Of a DNA stretch of 64,000 nt, positions 46,811 to 59,099 are shown piece after piece (the first letter of the stretch is position 1; the number at the start of each line of letters is the position of its first letter). A program made the translations under genes and the position numbers. The stretch is from Oceanithermus desulfurans. Lineage in GTDB: Bacteria; Deinococcota; Deinococci; Deinococcales; Marinithermaceae. The notes below the pieces were generated by a model, which was not told where the DNA came from, ran no database searches, and saw only the letters and a program-made list of their open reading frames with translations. The stretch lies in contig NZ_JACHEZ010000004.1 in assembly GCF_014201675.1 (NCBI RefSeq), forward strand, positions 241,054 to 305,053, in the 5' to 3' direction.

Positions 46811-46956
46811 TCACACCCGGGTGCGGCGTCCGGCGGCGGAATATGACCCTTCGCTGACGTGAAGCAGGGGTAGATTTGGGTTAGCGTAAGGGTTCCCTGC
46901 CGTGTTCCTTGGGTCACATTGTTTGGAACATGCACGATGTGGTCGTAATTATGGAC

Positions 46957-46962
46957 TACAAT
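46957..46962 (+). promoter_or_regulatory. -10 box of the GGDEF-EAL gene
   Basis: TACAAT, 31 nt before ATG 46994. Confidence 0.5.
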
Positions 46963-46993
46963 AGGCGTAAATCCACCGTGCGGCCATGATCGG

Positions 46994-49633
46994 ATGGGAG
47001 GTGTGGTGGGCAGGAGCTGGGAGTTCTTTCGTAACCTCTGGTGGCGCTTCCGCAGACGGTTGCTGCCCCCCTTTCACCTGACCCCGGGCGAGTGGGCGAT
47101 CCTTTCCCGCAGGCTCCCGGTCGTCGTCTATCAGGCGCTGGCCGACGAGCAGGGGACCACCCTCTTCGCCGCCGGCGCGATCGAGTCCATGCTGGGCTAC
47201 ACCGCGGCCGAGTGGGTGGGCCGCCCCGACGCCTGGTACGCCAGCCTCCACCCCGACGACCGCGCCAAGGTCATGCAGGCGCTGGCGCGGCTGACCCCCG
47301 GCGCTTCGGTCGAGATCAGCTACCGCATGCGGCACAAGGCCGGGGACTGGCGCTGGATCCGCGACACCGTGACCCTGTTCGAGGCGGCGCCCGGGCGGCG
47401 CTACTACCTGGGGGTGATGACCGACGTTACCCACGAAAAGGAGCTCGAGCAGGCCACGATGGAGTCGTCCGTCTTCCTCGACGAGCTGCTGCGCTCCGGT
47501 CCCTGGGTGCTCTACCGCCTCGAAGGACCCGCACAGCGCATCGGCTACCTTTCGCCCAACGCCCGCAACGTCCTGGGCCTGGAAACGGAAGAAGTCCTGG
47601 GGCAGACCCCCGAGCACCTCGTCGAGCGGGTGCACCCGGAGGACCGTGGCCTCTTCCGCCGCCACTTCGCGCTGCTGCGCCAGGCGGGCGGCGACCAGAC
47701 GCGCGTGCGCTTCCGCCTGGAGTCGGGCGAGTACCACTGGATCGCGCTGCACGGGCGCAGGGCGGCGGGCGAGCCCGAGGTCTACCTGGGCTACCTGATG
47801 GACGTGGAGGAGAAGGCGCGGCACGAGCAGTGGACGCGCATGAACGCCGAGCGGCAGCGGGCGCTCTACGACCTAGGCCGCCAGGCCTGGGAGACGACCC
47901 AGCCCGAGCGCTTCTTCGAGAAGGTCGTCGAGGTGCTCGACCGCATCCTCGAGCCCGACTACGTCTCCATCATGGAGCACGACTCGGAGAACCGCAGGAT
48001 GGTGGTGCGCGCCGGGAAGCGGGTCCCCGTGGGGACCACCTTCGAGGTCGACCGCTCCCAGGCGGGTTTCACGCAGAAGCTCAACGAGGTGGTGGTCGCG
48101 CACGACCTTCGCAGCGAGCGCCGCTTCCCGGTGCCCGAACGCCTGCTCGAATGGGGCATCCGCAGCACCCTGAGCGTGCCGATTCCGGGGCTCCGGTCGC
48201 CGTACGGGGTGCTCGGCATCGGCTTCCGGGACCCCCGGCGGATGGACGAGAACACCGTCCGCTTCGTACAGCAGGTCGCCCAGCTGATGGGGCAGGTGCT
48301 GCGCTACCGCAAGGTGATGGACGACCTCGAGTTCAAGGCCTACCACGACGACCTCACCGGCCTGCCTAACCGCCGGGCCCTCTACCGGCACCTTTCGTAC
48401 CTGCTCTCGAGCGCCGAGGTCTCGGGGGCCGTGGCCTTCCTCGACCTGGTGGACTTCGGCGAGGTCAACGACACCTGGGGGCACGAGACCGGCGACCGCC
48501 TGCTGCGCTACGTGGCCTCGCGCCTCCAGGCGCTCGCGCCCATCGGGGTCTGGGCCGCGCGCTGGGGCGGCGACGAGTTCGTGGTCGTGCTGGTGGGCGA
48601 CGACCCACGGGCCTTGCTGGAGCAGGCGCTCGAGCACCTGAGCGCTTCCGCGCCGCTGGGGGAACACCGGATCCGGCTCTCGGCGCGCGCCGGCATGGTG
48701 CGGTTCCGCACCTTCGGCTCCGACGCCGAAACGCTGCTGCGCCGGGCCGACATGGCGCTGGCCGTCGCCAAGGAAAGCAAGCGCGAGGTCTACGAGTACG
48801 AGGCCGGCCTGCAGGAAAAGGCCGCGGAGCGGCGCGCGCGTGTCGAGGCGCTGCGCCGGGCCATGGAGGACGGGGAGGGCGGCGAACTGTACCTGCACTT
48901 CCAGCCCGTCGTCAACCCCGAGGGGCGCTACGTGGTCGCCGCCGAGGCGTTGCTGCGTTGGCGCGACCCCCGCAGCGGCGAGCAGATTTCGCCCGCCGAG
49001 TTCGTACCGCTGGCGGAGCAGTACGGCCTAGCCGTAAAGCTCGACGCCCGGGTGCTGCGCATGGCCCTCGGCGAGGGGTTGCGCTGGCTCGAGCGCTGGG
49101 GGGAGGCCGCTCCCCGGCTCTCGGTCAACGTCTCGCCCGAGAGCATCCTCGACCCCGCCTTCACGGCCAGCCTCGAGGAGCTGCTGCAGGCGACCGGCTA
49201 CCCTGCGGAGCGCCTGACCCTGGAGATCACCGAGCGCATCATTGCCGACGTCGAACACACCCGCGGCCCCCTCACCCACCTGCGCGAGCTGGGCGTGCGG
49301 ATCGCGGTCGACGACTTCGGGACGGGGTACTCCTCGCTCGCCTACCTGGCCTACCTCGCCGTCGACATCCTCAAAGTCGACCGTGCTTTCACCCGCGACA
49401 TCGGTAAGAACCCGCGCACCGAGGCGGTGCTGCGTTCCATCTTCGCCCTGGGTGGCAACCTGGGTCTGCAGATCACCATCGAAGGCGTCGAGGACGTACG
49501 CCAGCTGGAGTGGTTGCGCCAAACGGAGTGCGACTGGGTGCAGGGTTTCGGAATCGCCCGTCCCATGCAGGCGCAGGCCTTCACCCGCTGGCTGGACGAC
49601 TTCCTGGCCCGCAACCGCGCCGGAAATCACTAG
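46994..49633 (+). CDS. PAS-PAS-GAF-GGDEF-EAL cyclic-di-GMP signalling protein
   Basis: An 879-residue cytosolic regulator of the second messenger c-di-GMP. Two PAS domains (~40-150 and ~160-265), then a GAF domain (~280-430), then a GGDEF domain with an intact RWGGDEF site, and an EAL domain with EALLRW, the NVSPESI motif, EITERI and [10 protein letters not shown] intact. Both synthesis and breakdown of c-di-GMP are therefore possible. No membrane helix is visible. Start could also be GTG a few codons later. lon follows after 48 bp with its own promoter. Confidence 0.93.
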   Translation: MGGVVGRSWEFFRNLWWRFRRRLLPPFHLTPGEWAILSRRLPVVVYQALADEQGTTLFAAGAIESMLGYTAAEWVGRPDAWYASLHPDDRAKVMQALARLTPGASVEISYRMRHKAGDWRWIRDTVTLFEAAPGRRYYLGVMTDVTHEKELEQATMESSVFLDELLRSGPWVLYRLEGPAQRIGYLSPNARNVLGLETEEVLGQTPEHLVERVHPEDRGLFRRHFALLRQAGGDQTRVRFRLESGEYHWIALHGRRAAGEPEVYLGYLMDVEEKARHEQWTRMNAERQRALYDLGRQAWETTQPERFFEKVVEVLDRILEPDYVSIMEHDSENRRMVVRAGKRVPVGTTFEVDRSQAGFTQKLNEVVVAHDLRSERRFPVPERLLEWGIRSTLSVPIPGLRSPYGVLGIGFRDPRRMDENTVRFVQQVAQLMGQVLRYRKVMDDLEFKAYHDDLTGLPNRRALYRHLSYLLSSAEVSGAVAFLDLVDFGEVNDTWGHETGDRLLRYVASRLQALAPIGVWAARWGGDEFVVVLVGDDPRALLEQALEHLSASAPLGEHRIRLSARAGMVRFRTFGSDAETLLRRADMALAVAKESKREVYEYEAGLQEKAAERRARVEALRRAMEDGEGGELYLHFQPVVNPEGRYVVAAEALLRWRDPRSGEQISPAEFVPLAEQYGLAVKLDARVLRMALGEGLRWLERWGEAAPRLSVNVSPESILDPAFTASLEELLQATGYPAERLTLEITERIIADVEHTRGPLTHLRELGVRIAVDDFGTGYSSLAYLAYLAVDILKVDRAFTRDIGKNPRTEAVLRSIFALGGNLGLQITIEGVEDVRQLEWLRQTECDWVQGFGIARPMQAQAFTRWLDDFLARNRAGNH

Positions 49634-49669
49634 ACCTGAGAATAAAATTGCGGTAAAATTTGACAAGGG

Positions 49670-49675
49670 TAGACT
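49670..49675 (+). promoter_or_regulatory. -10 box of lon
   Basis: TAGACT, 6 nt before ATG 49682; TTGCGG 16 bp upstream may be the -35 box. The nearby TTGACA (49660-49665) is too close to be the -35 of this box. Confidence 0.6.
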
Positions 49676-49681
49676 AAACTT

Positions 49682-52207
<2,526 letters not shown>

Positions 52208-52223
52208 ACCCTTTTTGTGCCAG

Positions 52224-52253
52224 CAACCCCCTGCGTTTAGGGGGTTGTTTTTT
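52224..52253 (+). terminator. Rho-independent terminator of lon
   Basis: Stem CAACCCCCT/AGGGGGTTG with a 6-nt loop and six Ts, 17 bp after the lon stop. Confidence 0.92.
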
Positions 52254-52972
52254 GTGGTGGGTTTAGGAATGCCTCGAGAAGCGGGGCGTGGTCAGAGGTG
52301 CACATTGCCCAAAAGCGCAAATGCCACATTCACCGGGTAAATAGGCTAGCTTCTCTTGGGCTGTAAAAGAGGATATTTGAGCCAGACTTTACGGTGTAGG
52401 ACTGCTACCCTTTGAAAATCACGGAAAATCACGTGTCCATTCACTGGGCAGTGATGGACAAACTTATCGGAGCCGATGGCAGCAGTCCGCTGCACGAGGT
52501 TCTGGCTCCGTGTTGCAGTCAGTGAGGTAGACCCTATCTGAGGACTTAAAGGAGGTCTTCTCAGTGTGGCTATGGAGCCTTGGCTCAGACCTTTTCTGAG
52601 CAGCGCCACTGTGGCCGCCTCGTGCGGGCACCGGAACTGTTCGCTCGAAGCCGAGAAGTAGCCGTGACCGGCCATGACCTTCCCGGTAGATACCAGAGGC
52701 AGATCAAGAGCACAATCGCGCTGCACTGCTAGGTCTAAGAAGTCAAATTAGGACCAGGGTAGGGAAGTTTTTTGCTAACGATCAGAGCCCGCCTACCCTG
52801 GCCGCAGTGGTGATGTTCATCGCAGGTGAGGGCTGGGTGTTCAAGCCCTATAAATGTAGACCAGCTGCAAACAATGGGAAAGCGTACAATAAAAAAACTA
52901 AAACTTAAACATTTTATTTTATTATTAAATAATATAAAATAAAATGATAATTTTAACTACTCAATTAATACC
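52254..52972. other. Accessory-region intergenic DNA, AT-rich at its right end
   Basis: No gene can be supported. On the minus strand a 126-codon frame (52726-52346) has some flavour of a zinc-ribbon or transposase remnant (EQFRCPHEA ... HHCPVNGH), but no family motif is complete. From ~52880 to 52975 the sequence becomes extremely AT-rich with runs such as TTTTATTTTATTATTAAA, unlike the rest of the window. The GC change marks the edge of the KAP gene island. Confidence 0.55.
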
Positions 52973-53001
52973 AAAAACCGAGGCGATTTCATCGGTTTTT
53001 T
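52973..53001. terminator. Terminator of the KAP NTPase gene
   Basis: AAAAACCGA/TCGGTTTTT arms around a 10-nt loop, 8 bp after the stop of the minus-strand gene. T-runs on both strands make it bidirectional. Confidence 0.85.
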
Positions 53002-53008
53002 CAATCAT

Positions 53009-56000
53009 CTATCGCTGTCCGAATCGGTTCCGCAGCTCAGTTAGGAGTTCTCGAAGCCCCTCGTCCGCCGACCCCTTGTCCTCCAACTCTTTGTGTGCTG
53101 CCTCAATTCGTTCGAGAGCCTCCTTTAGCACATCTTGATTCAAAGAGGGGACGCGATCGCGAAGCTTCAAAAACAGCTTAACAAGCCACTCTAGCTCATC
53201 TTTGGAAAGCCGCTGGAGCGCTTTCGGAAGCCAAGCCAGCAGCAGGTTATTGAGGTCCTCAGGTTTTACCTTTTCCACAGCGTAAAGGATCTCGTCTCCT
53301 GCAGCTTCAAGAAACTCCTCTGCCGACTTTTCCCGGTTCTCTATCAAAAGCTCAGAAATCCGACCAGCCAATCGTACCGCTAGGATACGCCGAGCGACAT
53401 CATCGAGAAACTTCCAGTATTCTTTAACGATGCTCGGATCGTATTCGCCTTCTTCGTTGTGAAGCAAGCTTGCCGCCGCGTCTTCAATGGCGTCCGCAAG
53501 TTTATGATCTAGATGCGGCGGAAAACCGCGTTGATCTAGCGCGCGGAGGATGTGCATTGTAACAGATGTGTCACCCTGCCTTATAAAATCCAACCAGACG
53601 TCCTTAGTCTGTCCTTCAAAGCCTGAACGAAGCAAGTCTCCAAACCTTGCCAACTGAGGCTCTTCGGCTACTTGAAGTAGCCTTTCGTAAAGGGGCAAAC
53701 GGTCGAGGTCGAAGCCTTCATTCAGCATCCGCTCAATTACTTGACGCTGGTACTTGCGGTACTTTTCCCCAAGAGCATCTTTCTCTAGGAGTTCACTGAG
53801 GGAGTCACCATGCTCTAACAGGAGATCCGGGTAAAAATCCTCTCCGGGGTATTCTTGTTCGACTATATCAAGAAGGTCGACCACAAGCTTCTTGGCGTCA
53901 GAGCTGCTCGCTGCAGCCTGAACTACGTTTTCGATCGAGAAAGTTTCGCTCCCCCGTTTAGCGAGCTCAATAAGAATCCTTGCCAACTCCTTGAGATCGA
54001 CTTGTTCAGGACTTTGCAATAGTGAGCGGAACTTTTGCAGCCCCTGATTCGCTTGCCCCCCCTGTGACCGGAATTGGCCAGCAGGATTGAGGGCGATGAG
54101 GGGTAAAAGCAAAGTGGCCAAAGTCCGCTTGTCCTCGACTACCGATAGGTGGTGGAAAAGAAACCAGTTGGAAACCAACTTGTCGAGGACTCCTTTGGCT
54201 CTCGGTGCGATAGGTTCCAACTGGAGAAGGGCGTACATCATCGCTCGCAGCCGGCCATCGGGATATTGTTCGCTGGTAGCTAGCCTAATGTCGAGGTTGT
54301 TTATCAACCCCTGCCAGCTCAGTTCGCTGCTGGGTTCGCCATCGGACAGGGCCCGAACCGCCCGCGCCTCGATCATTCCGAACGTTCCCTGCCCAGCGCG
54401 CGTAGCGAGCTCGTTGAGCACTTTCGGCAAATCAGAGGGCGTTGGGAAGAAGGGCTTCTTAATCTCCTCGTCAAATCCCCAGGGGTCTATAGCACTAAGG
54501 GCGGGAATCCAATCGGCAGGTTCCTGGACTGGAAAATGGAAGCCGTCAGGCACGTCAAGGTTGAGCCTGTCCTTGAGCTGGTTCAGGAAGTCCGCGAGGT
54601 AGGTTGCTGTGTTCGCGATCTTTTTGGCTCCGCCGTCCTCATCGTTGCCGGAATGGACTTCCACCCCGTTCAGGATGGCTCGCACAAGGTCCTGTTTTTC
54701 GTCGTCGGTTGAAGCTGAGGCGATTAGAACCAGGAGTCCCTGTGCAACCTCGTTGTCCCAGACCGCCCACTCGCTCGCCTGAGCCGCCCTTGCGCGGAGC
54801 TGGCTCAAGAGGTGCTCGCGCTCTGCGTCAGGCAAAGCGCCCCGTATTTCGTGTATAGCTAGCGCCGATCTGGCAAGACGCTCAGGGGTCTTGTTCACCC
54901 ACTCCCCGGCTTCCGCCAATGCCTCGCCGAGCAGGGTGGCCAGGGCCTTCGGTTCAAGAAGCTCTGCAACTTCCTTGAGGCCAACATCAGTTGCAGAGTC
55001 CAAGCCCTTCCGGATATCTTCAAGGAAGAGGACCTGGAGGGCCTTCTCTGGTGCTACGTTGAAATGCTGCGACAGCACATGAGCCTTCCAGTTCTCCGCT
55101 TCGGGGAAAATTTTCCTGACCTCTGGCTCTTTGTCGGTCAGCGCCTGACGTGGATTCTTGGCGAGTTCTTCCCTTAGGGCCACGTAGAGGGCTTGTAGGG
55201 GTAGGGGGATTTCATCCTGCCAGGTCCGGTGTTGGCTTCCAATCAGGTTTACGAACTGCTTGAGGCTCCGAGGGGTAGGCGGGCGATCCTGCTTTAGAAC
55301 AAGGTCCCTATAAACCCGATAGATAGGGTAAAAATCTTCTTCGTCGTGCGAAGGGAAAGCCTTGCCAAGCATGTCGAAGAAAAAGGGCTTCCAGTCCGAA
55401 AGCACGGGCGGAGGAACGTAAAACCTCGCCTGAAAAAACTTGGAGACAAAAACCTCAGCCACATCTCGACCGGGATTTCCCTCGCTCGCTTCTTGGATGG
55501 CATCGTCCCCGCCGCCCAGCCAAAGGTGGGGCACGGCCGAAGGGTCGGCGGGAACTATGACCCATAGTCTATGGCTCCAGGGTTTGTCCCGAACCTCAAA
55601 GAAGGTGCGCATTGTCGCCCAGACGGATCGAGCCTGCTCATTGGGAAGGCGATCCAAGTTGTCGACGACGATGACAAGCCGCCGGTCCCCAGTTAAAGCC
55701 CGGTCTAGCATGTCTTTGAACCTTGCCTCGAACTCCACAGAGGTGGGCTCGGGGCTGCGCACAGTAGAAGTCCGAGTTGTGTGGATGTTTTGGCTGACTA
55801 GGCTCGGGAATTCCCACGTACGCTTACGTGGGCGACTCCTAAACCCAAAGTAGGTAGCAACAAGGACCGGAGAAAAGATGGCCACAAGGCTCAGGGCGGC
55901 AAACCATGTTGGAGCCAGGAACACAGGCTGGCTGCTGAGTAACGCCGCACCTAGAGGGACTCCTAAGGCGAGAGAGGCACCGATCCATTTGCCCTCATAG

Positions 56001-56437
56001 GTCACAACGGTATCCGTACGAGATTGGGACTCCTCCTTGCGGCCGGTCAGTTCGTCGATCTGGTTATTGATTTCTTCCAGAGCCTTGCCCTTGATCCAAC
56101 CACTCGTCTCAAGAAAGGACTTGAGTCGCTCCAAGAACGATCGGCGGAGAGGGTCACCCTCGTGGGCCCATGCGTCAAAGACGAATACTTTGGTATCTGG
56201 GTTCTCTTCTACCTCTTTTTGGAACAGCCTAACTACAGTAGACTTGCCGCTGCCCCAGTTCCCGAAGAGGGCCACGGCCTTCCCTCCGGTCGTGCTAAGC
56301 ACTAGGTCTGCTAGCGCCTGCGCGGTTCGCGCATGACCGCCGCCTAGAGTGTCTTCCTGGCTCGGGTTGTCCTCCAGAAGCTGGGTGGGGCAGCGTTCTT
56401 GCTTCGTAGTTACTTTCTTGTTCTTTTCCATTTTCAT
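53009..56437 (-). CDS. KAP family P-loop NTPase, membrane-associated (candidate defence protein)
   Basis: A 1142-residue protein. KAP NTPase domain: Walker A FGNWGSGKST (residues 58-67), the conserved VFVFDAWAHEGDPLRRSFL block, Walker B VIVVDNLDRLP (Asp 259 and 262). Two hydrophobic helices (~151-170 and ~176-197) are inserted between Walker A and B, a hallmark of KAP proteins, so it is likely anchored with the NTPase in the cytoplasm. Residues ~420-1142 are mainly helical without recognisable domain. KAP proteins include the phage-exclusion protein PifA; function here is inferred. It stands alone, with its own promoter, terminator and AT-rich flanks, and lower GC than its surroundings. Confidence 0.88.
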   Translation of the reverse strand: MKMEKNKKVTTKQERCPTQLLEDNPSQEDTLGGGHARTAQALADLVLSTTGGKAVALFGNWGSGKSTVVRLFQKEVEENPDTKVFVFDAWAHEGDPLRRSFLERLKSFLETSGWIKGKALEEINNQIDELTGRKEESQSRTDTVVTYEGKWIGASLALGVPLGAALLSSQPVFLAPTWFAALSLVAIFSPVLVATYFGFRSRPRKRTWEFPSLVSQNIHTTRTSTVRSPEPTSVEFEARFKDMLDRALTGDRRLVIVVDNLDRLPNEQARSVWATMRTFFEVRDKPWSHRLWVIVPADPSAVPHLWLGGGDDAIQEASEGNPGRDVAEVFVSKFFQARFYVPPPVLSDWKPFFFDMLGKAFPSHDEEDFYPIYRVYRDLVLKQDRPPTPRSLKQFVNLIGSQHRTWQDEIPLPLQALYVALREELAKNPRQALTDKEPEVRKIFPEAENWKAHVLSQHFNVAPEKALQVLFLEDIRKGLDSATDVGLKEVAELLEPKALATLLGEALAEAGEWVNKTPERLARSALAIHEIRGALPDAEREHLLSQLRARAAQASEWAVWDNEVAQGLLVLIASASTDDEKQDLVRAILNGVEVHSGNDEDGGAKKIANTATYLADFLNQLKDRLNLDVPDGFHFPVQEPADWIPALSAIDPWGFDEEIKKPFFPTPSDLPKVLNELATRAGQGTFGMIEARAVRALSDGEPSSELSWQGLINNLDIRLATSEQYPDGRLRAMMYALLQLEPIAPRAKGVLDKLVSNWFLFHHLSVVEDKRTLATLLLPLIALNPAGQFRSQGGQANQGLQKFRSLLQSPEQVDLKELARILIELAKRGSETFSIENVVQAAASSSDAKKLVVDLLDIVEQEYPGEDFYPDLLLEHGDSLSELLEKDALGEKYRKYQRQVIERMLNEGFDLDRLPLYERLLQVAEEPQLARFGDLLRSGFEGQTKDVWLDFIRQGDTSVTMHILRALDQRGFPPHLDHKLADAIEDAAASLLHNEEGEYDPSIVKEYWKFLDDVARRILAVRLAGRISELLIENREKSAEEFLEAAGDEILYAVEKVKPEDLNNLLLAWLPKALQRLSKDELEWLVKLFLKLRDRVPSLNQDVLKEALERIEAAHKELEDKGSADEGLRELLTELRNRFGQR

Positions 56438-56459
56438 TACCCAGGTACCACGTTTTTCA

Positions 56460-56487
56460 AGTATACATCCCTTAACATATTGTTTAA
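56460..56487 (-). promoter_or_regulatory. Promoter of the KAP NTPase gene
   Basis: On the minus strand TTAAAC (56487-56482), 16-bp spacer, TATACT (56465-56460), 22 bp before ATG 56437. It sits in an AT-rich block; no good Shine-Dalgarno follows. Confidence 0.55.
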
Positions 56488-56839
56488 TATTATTCTTTAT
56501 ATATTATTAGAATATATATAGCTAGGAGTAGCTTGGGAACCAGCCAAATATCTCATAAAGACCTCCTGAGACTGTAATCCAGACAAGGAAGTGCACCTTT
56601 CCCCGGCGATCCGCGATATGGGCTACGACCTGAGTCTCGACATGCAGTTATCTGTTCATTCGAAACTCGGACAGTAGTCTTACTCGTGGGTTCTGACTCA
56701 TCAAGGCTGCTGGTGTGGACGCTGTGCTCGCTGAAGCGGCCTTCCTGGACGATGGGCACCTTCTCCTTATTGGCGTCACCCGTCTGATGGTCGGAGGAAG
56801 CCTCTCTACATTCATGTGCTCGTGTAGGACCTTCCGTGA
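56488..56839. other. Intergenic debris between the KAP gene and the cydC fragment
   Basis: AT-rich up to ~56530, then mixed composition. No frame shows a recognisable domain. It probably consists of decayed sequence at the island boundary. Confidence 0.4.
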
Positions 56840-57187
56840 TTCGATTACAACAGCGACGGGGCGCTGGAGCGCGCTCTAAAAGCATCCCATTTTGGTCACC
56901 TGCTCGAAGGCAAGCTGCTTGCGAACTGACTCGGACCCGGCGCGCGCCATCTCTCGGGTGGGGAGGTACGCCGGCTGAACCTGGCCCGCGCCCTCCTCAA
57001 GGGCGGGGACGTCTGGATCCTCGACGAGCCCACCGAGGGACTCGACGCCGAGACCGAGCGCGAGGTGCTCGCCACGTTCGGCCCCCACCTCGAGGGCAAG
57101 ACCGCGATCTGGATCAGCCACCGTCCCCTGGGGCTCGGCCTGCGCACCCTTCGGCTGGTGGAGTGGAAACTCGCACCCGGGCGCTAG
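56840..57187 (+). pseudogene. cydC: Decayed 3' fragment of an ABC exporter gene (cydC-like)
   Basis: One frame reads GALERALKASHFGHLLEGKLLAN, a TGA stop (56927), then LGPGARHLSGGEVRR, the Walker B WILDEPTEGLD and the H-loop ISHRP, ending at TAG 57187. This is the C-terminal third of an ABC ATPase, and GPGARHLSGGE is typical of the cysteine/glutathione exporter subunit CydC. The transmembrane part and Walker A are missing and the in-frame stop confirms decay. No cydD or cyd oxidase genes are nearby. Confidence 0.82.
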
Positions 57188-57413
57188 CGGTGCCGAAGTA
57201 ACGGAGCTGGAAGGGCGTTCGACGCCGGGTTGGAACGACGATCCCTGCTCACCTCCAGCTTGGGCCCAACTCTTCTGGACTTACTTGTCCTGTGAGTCTA
57301 GGAAAGAAGCCCTTCGCTGCCGGGGTATGGACCGCATGATCCCAAACAAAGCAACTATAGCCATACACACGAACGGAAATCTTGTAAAATGCAGCTGCCC
57401 CGGAGGTAAGCGC

Positions 57414-58055
57414 TTGGCCGTCTTTGGCAACCTCGAACACATCGCGCTCGCCGACCTGCTGCCGCTGTTGGCGACGCAGGAGGGTGCGCTGGAAATCTTC
57501 AACGTTCCCGGGCAGCCCAACGCCACCTTGTATGTCCGCAAGGGCACCCTCTGCTGCATGCACGTGGCCGGCCGGCCGGTGGACGCCTTGCAGTTGCGCA
57601 GTGCCGTAGCCAAGCTGATGCAGGCGCGCAAGGGGGCGTTCGAGTTCCATCCGGGAGTCCGCCCCCGGGGTTCCTCCCTCGTCGTCGGGGTACCCATCCA
57701 GAGCCTGCTGGTGGCGGCCGCAGCCTTCCACGACGAGCTCAGCGAGGCCCGTCACGTTCTGGCCCACCCCGACACCCTCTTTCGCCTGGTTCGCATGGAG
57801 CCGGTGGAGGACCGGCGCATCGCCCAGTTCCTTGACCGCGCCCGTATGCTGCTCGTTACCGGCGCCTCGGCGCGCGAGATCGCCGAGCGCGTCGGGATAG
57901 CGCTGGACGACGTGCGGCTCTGCCTCCACAAGCTGCGTCAGCTCGGGATGGTCTTGCCGGTGCGCGCCCGCACCGAAGCCCTTCCCCCGGTGCGCAAGGG
58001 CTTGGCCCAGCGCCTGCTCGGGGCGTTGCGCAGGCGTTTTGGCCGTGGGGGCTGA
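57414..58055 (+). CDS. DUF4388 domain protein
   Basis: A 213-residue cytosolic protein. The N-terminal ~110 residues match DUF4388 (PatA N-terminal type): VFGNLEHIALADLLPLLATQEGALEI, LYVRKGTLCCMHVAG, and GAFEFHPG. The C-terminal part (~140-190) looks like a helix-turn-helix (ASAREIAERVGIALDDVRLCLHKLRQLGMV). Such proteins sit in regulatory networks of motility or surface functions. The TTG start is chosen because GGAGGT is 6 nt upstream and TAAAAT (57385-57390) fits as -10 box; the frame is open farther upstream. Confidence 0.78.
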   Translation: MAVFGNLEHIALADLLPLLATQEGALEIFNVPGQPNATLYVRKGTLCCMHVAGRPVDALQLRSAVAKLMQARKGAFEFHPGVRPRGSSLVVGVPIQSLLVAAAAFHDELSEARHVLAHPDTLFRLVRMEPVEDRRIAQFLDRARMLLVTGASAREIAERVGIALDDVRLCLHKLRQLGMVLPVRARTEALPPVRKGLAQRLLGALRRRFGRGG

Positions 58056-58132
58056 GCGTGCAGATGCGCAACCAGCGCCTCCGCTTGCCCGGCGCTCTCA
58101 AGGTTCCCGCCCCTCGCCTCCGCCCCGCCCTA

Positions 58133-58178
58133 CCTTCGTCCAAACCATCTCGCCACGAAAGGTGACTTGCATGAAACG
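58133..58178 (+). repeat. Duplicated cassette leader, copy 1
   Basis: About 46 bp nearly identical to 59456-59501 (4 mismatches by eye, including CC/TG and G/A changes). It carries the GAAAGGTGA ribosome-binding site and the ATG of the secreted protein. Confidence 0.85.
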
Positions 58179-58782
58179 AATCTTGCTTAAACTCACCCTT
58201 TCCCTTGCCCTCCTCCCCGCCGCCCTTGCCCTCCTCCCCATACCCGCCCTGGCGGAGGAGGTCAAGGTGCTTATGGACCTGCCCACCCCCGGCGCCGAGG
58301 AGGTGCGCTGGTTCCCCGGGGGGCGTTACCTGGTCGTGGCCGACTGGTTCGACGCCCAACGAGACCCGCCGGGAGCGGTCGACACCTTTGGCAACGATCT
58401 TCGTTTCGCCGTGGTGGACCTCGAAACCGGCAGCTGGCGGCCCGTGGTCCAGGTGGATTCGAAAGACGAGTTCGGCGACCGACCCTGGACCTGCCTTGGC
58501 TCGGACGACTGCACTGTGCTCGTAACGGTTTCGGGACGTTTCGTGAAGGTCGGACGGGACGACCAGGAGTGCTCCCCTGCTTGGGCGAGGAGCAGAGGAC
58601 ACAAAGTGAAAGAGATACTGTTTTTCGAAAACGTGTGGCCCCCGGCCTTGAAAGTGTCCCACTCGGGCGAATACGTGCTCGTTACCGGGCAGGGCTATCC
58701 GCCGGACCCCGACGGGCACCGTGGCTACGACTACTTTGACGTACAGATCGTGCGCACCGGTAACGACGTTTCCGACGGATGA
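58171..58782 (+). CDS. Secreted protein of unknown function, N-terminal part (frameshifted copy)
   Basis: A 203-residue product with signal peptide (LKLTLSLALLPAALALLPIPALA) followed by EEVKVLMDLPTPGAEEVRWFPGGRYLVV. It is a paralogue of the protein at 59494 but breaks off at NDVSDG, where the paralogue continues. One base is apparently lost in GGATGAAC (GGATGGAAC would give DGWNAI), and the rest continues in the next frame. Stop and next ATG overlap as ATGA. Likely a decaying copy. Confidence 0.65.
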   Translation: MKRILLKLTLSLALLPAALALLPIPALAEEVKVLMDLPTPGAEEVRWFPGGRYLVVADWFDAQRDPPGAVDTFGNDLRFAVVDLETGSWRPVVQVDSKDEFGDRPWTCLGSDDCTVLVTVSGRFVKVGRDDQECSPAWARSRGHKVKEILFFENVWPPALKVSHSGEYVLVTGQGYPPDPDGHRGYDYFDVQIVRTGNDVSDG

Positions 58783-59099
58783 ACGCAATTCGCGGCGAAT
58801 CCGGTTTCCCCGCGGTGTGGAGCCTGCCCGACGACCGCGCCATTCTCGGCGGCGGTTGGGCCTACGACCAGGCGGGCCTTCCCGACTGGCTGGCCCTCGT
58901 CACCGCCGCCCGCCGCGAACCCGACGACAGCTCAACGTGGCGTTTGTTGGTCGTCGAGGTGGTGCGCCAGCCGTCCGCCCACCCCACGACGACCGCGGTG
59001 GTGCAACGCCCCACCCCCTGGCGCTCCGGCCCCATCGACTTCTCCCAGGCGCAAAAGGTAGTCGCGTACTATTGCTACAACAACGAAGAAGCGCCATAG
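58779..59099 (+). CDS. C-terminal part of the frameshifted copy fused to an amidase N-terminal remnant
   Basis: A 106-residue frame. Its first ~60 residues (GFPAVWSLPDD ... WRLLVVEVV) correspond to the end of the secreted paralogue (TFPALWRS ... HRLVVLEVV). The last ~35 residues (PTPWRSGPIDFSQAQKVVAYYCYNN) resemble the beginning of the amidase at 60261 (QPPRWGEGDVSFERAAQAKSYYCNS). So this is the remainder of a duplicated two-gene cassette, truncated and fused. Expression is doubtful. Confidence 0.55.
   Translation: MNAIRGESGFPAVWSLPDDRAILGGGWAYDQAGLPDWLALVTAARREPDDSSTWRLLVVEVVRQPSAHPTTTAVVQRPTPWRSGPIDFSQAQKVVAYYCYNNEEAP

Noticed and set aside
49660..49665. TTGACA as -35 box of lon
   Set aside because: It lies only 4 bp from the TAGACT box, and no -10 box exists 17 bp further downstream.
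52346..52726. A 126-codon minus-strand frame after lon, considered as transposase remnant
   Set aside because: Cys/His pattern is suggestive but no DDE motif, inverted repeats or target duplication are visible, and no ribosome-binding site precedes it.
56553..56885. 110-codon minus-strand frame between the KAP gene and the cydC fragment
   Set aside because: No domain, no ribosome-binding site, and the sequence overlaps the 5' part of the cydC relic on the other strand.
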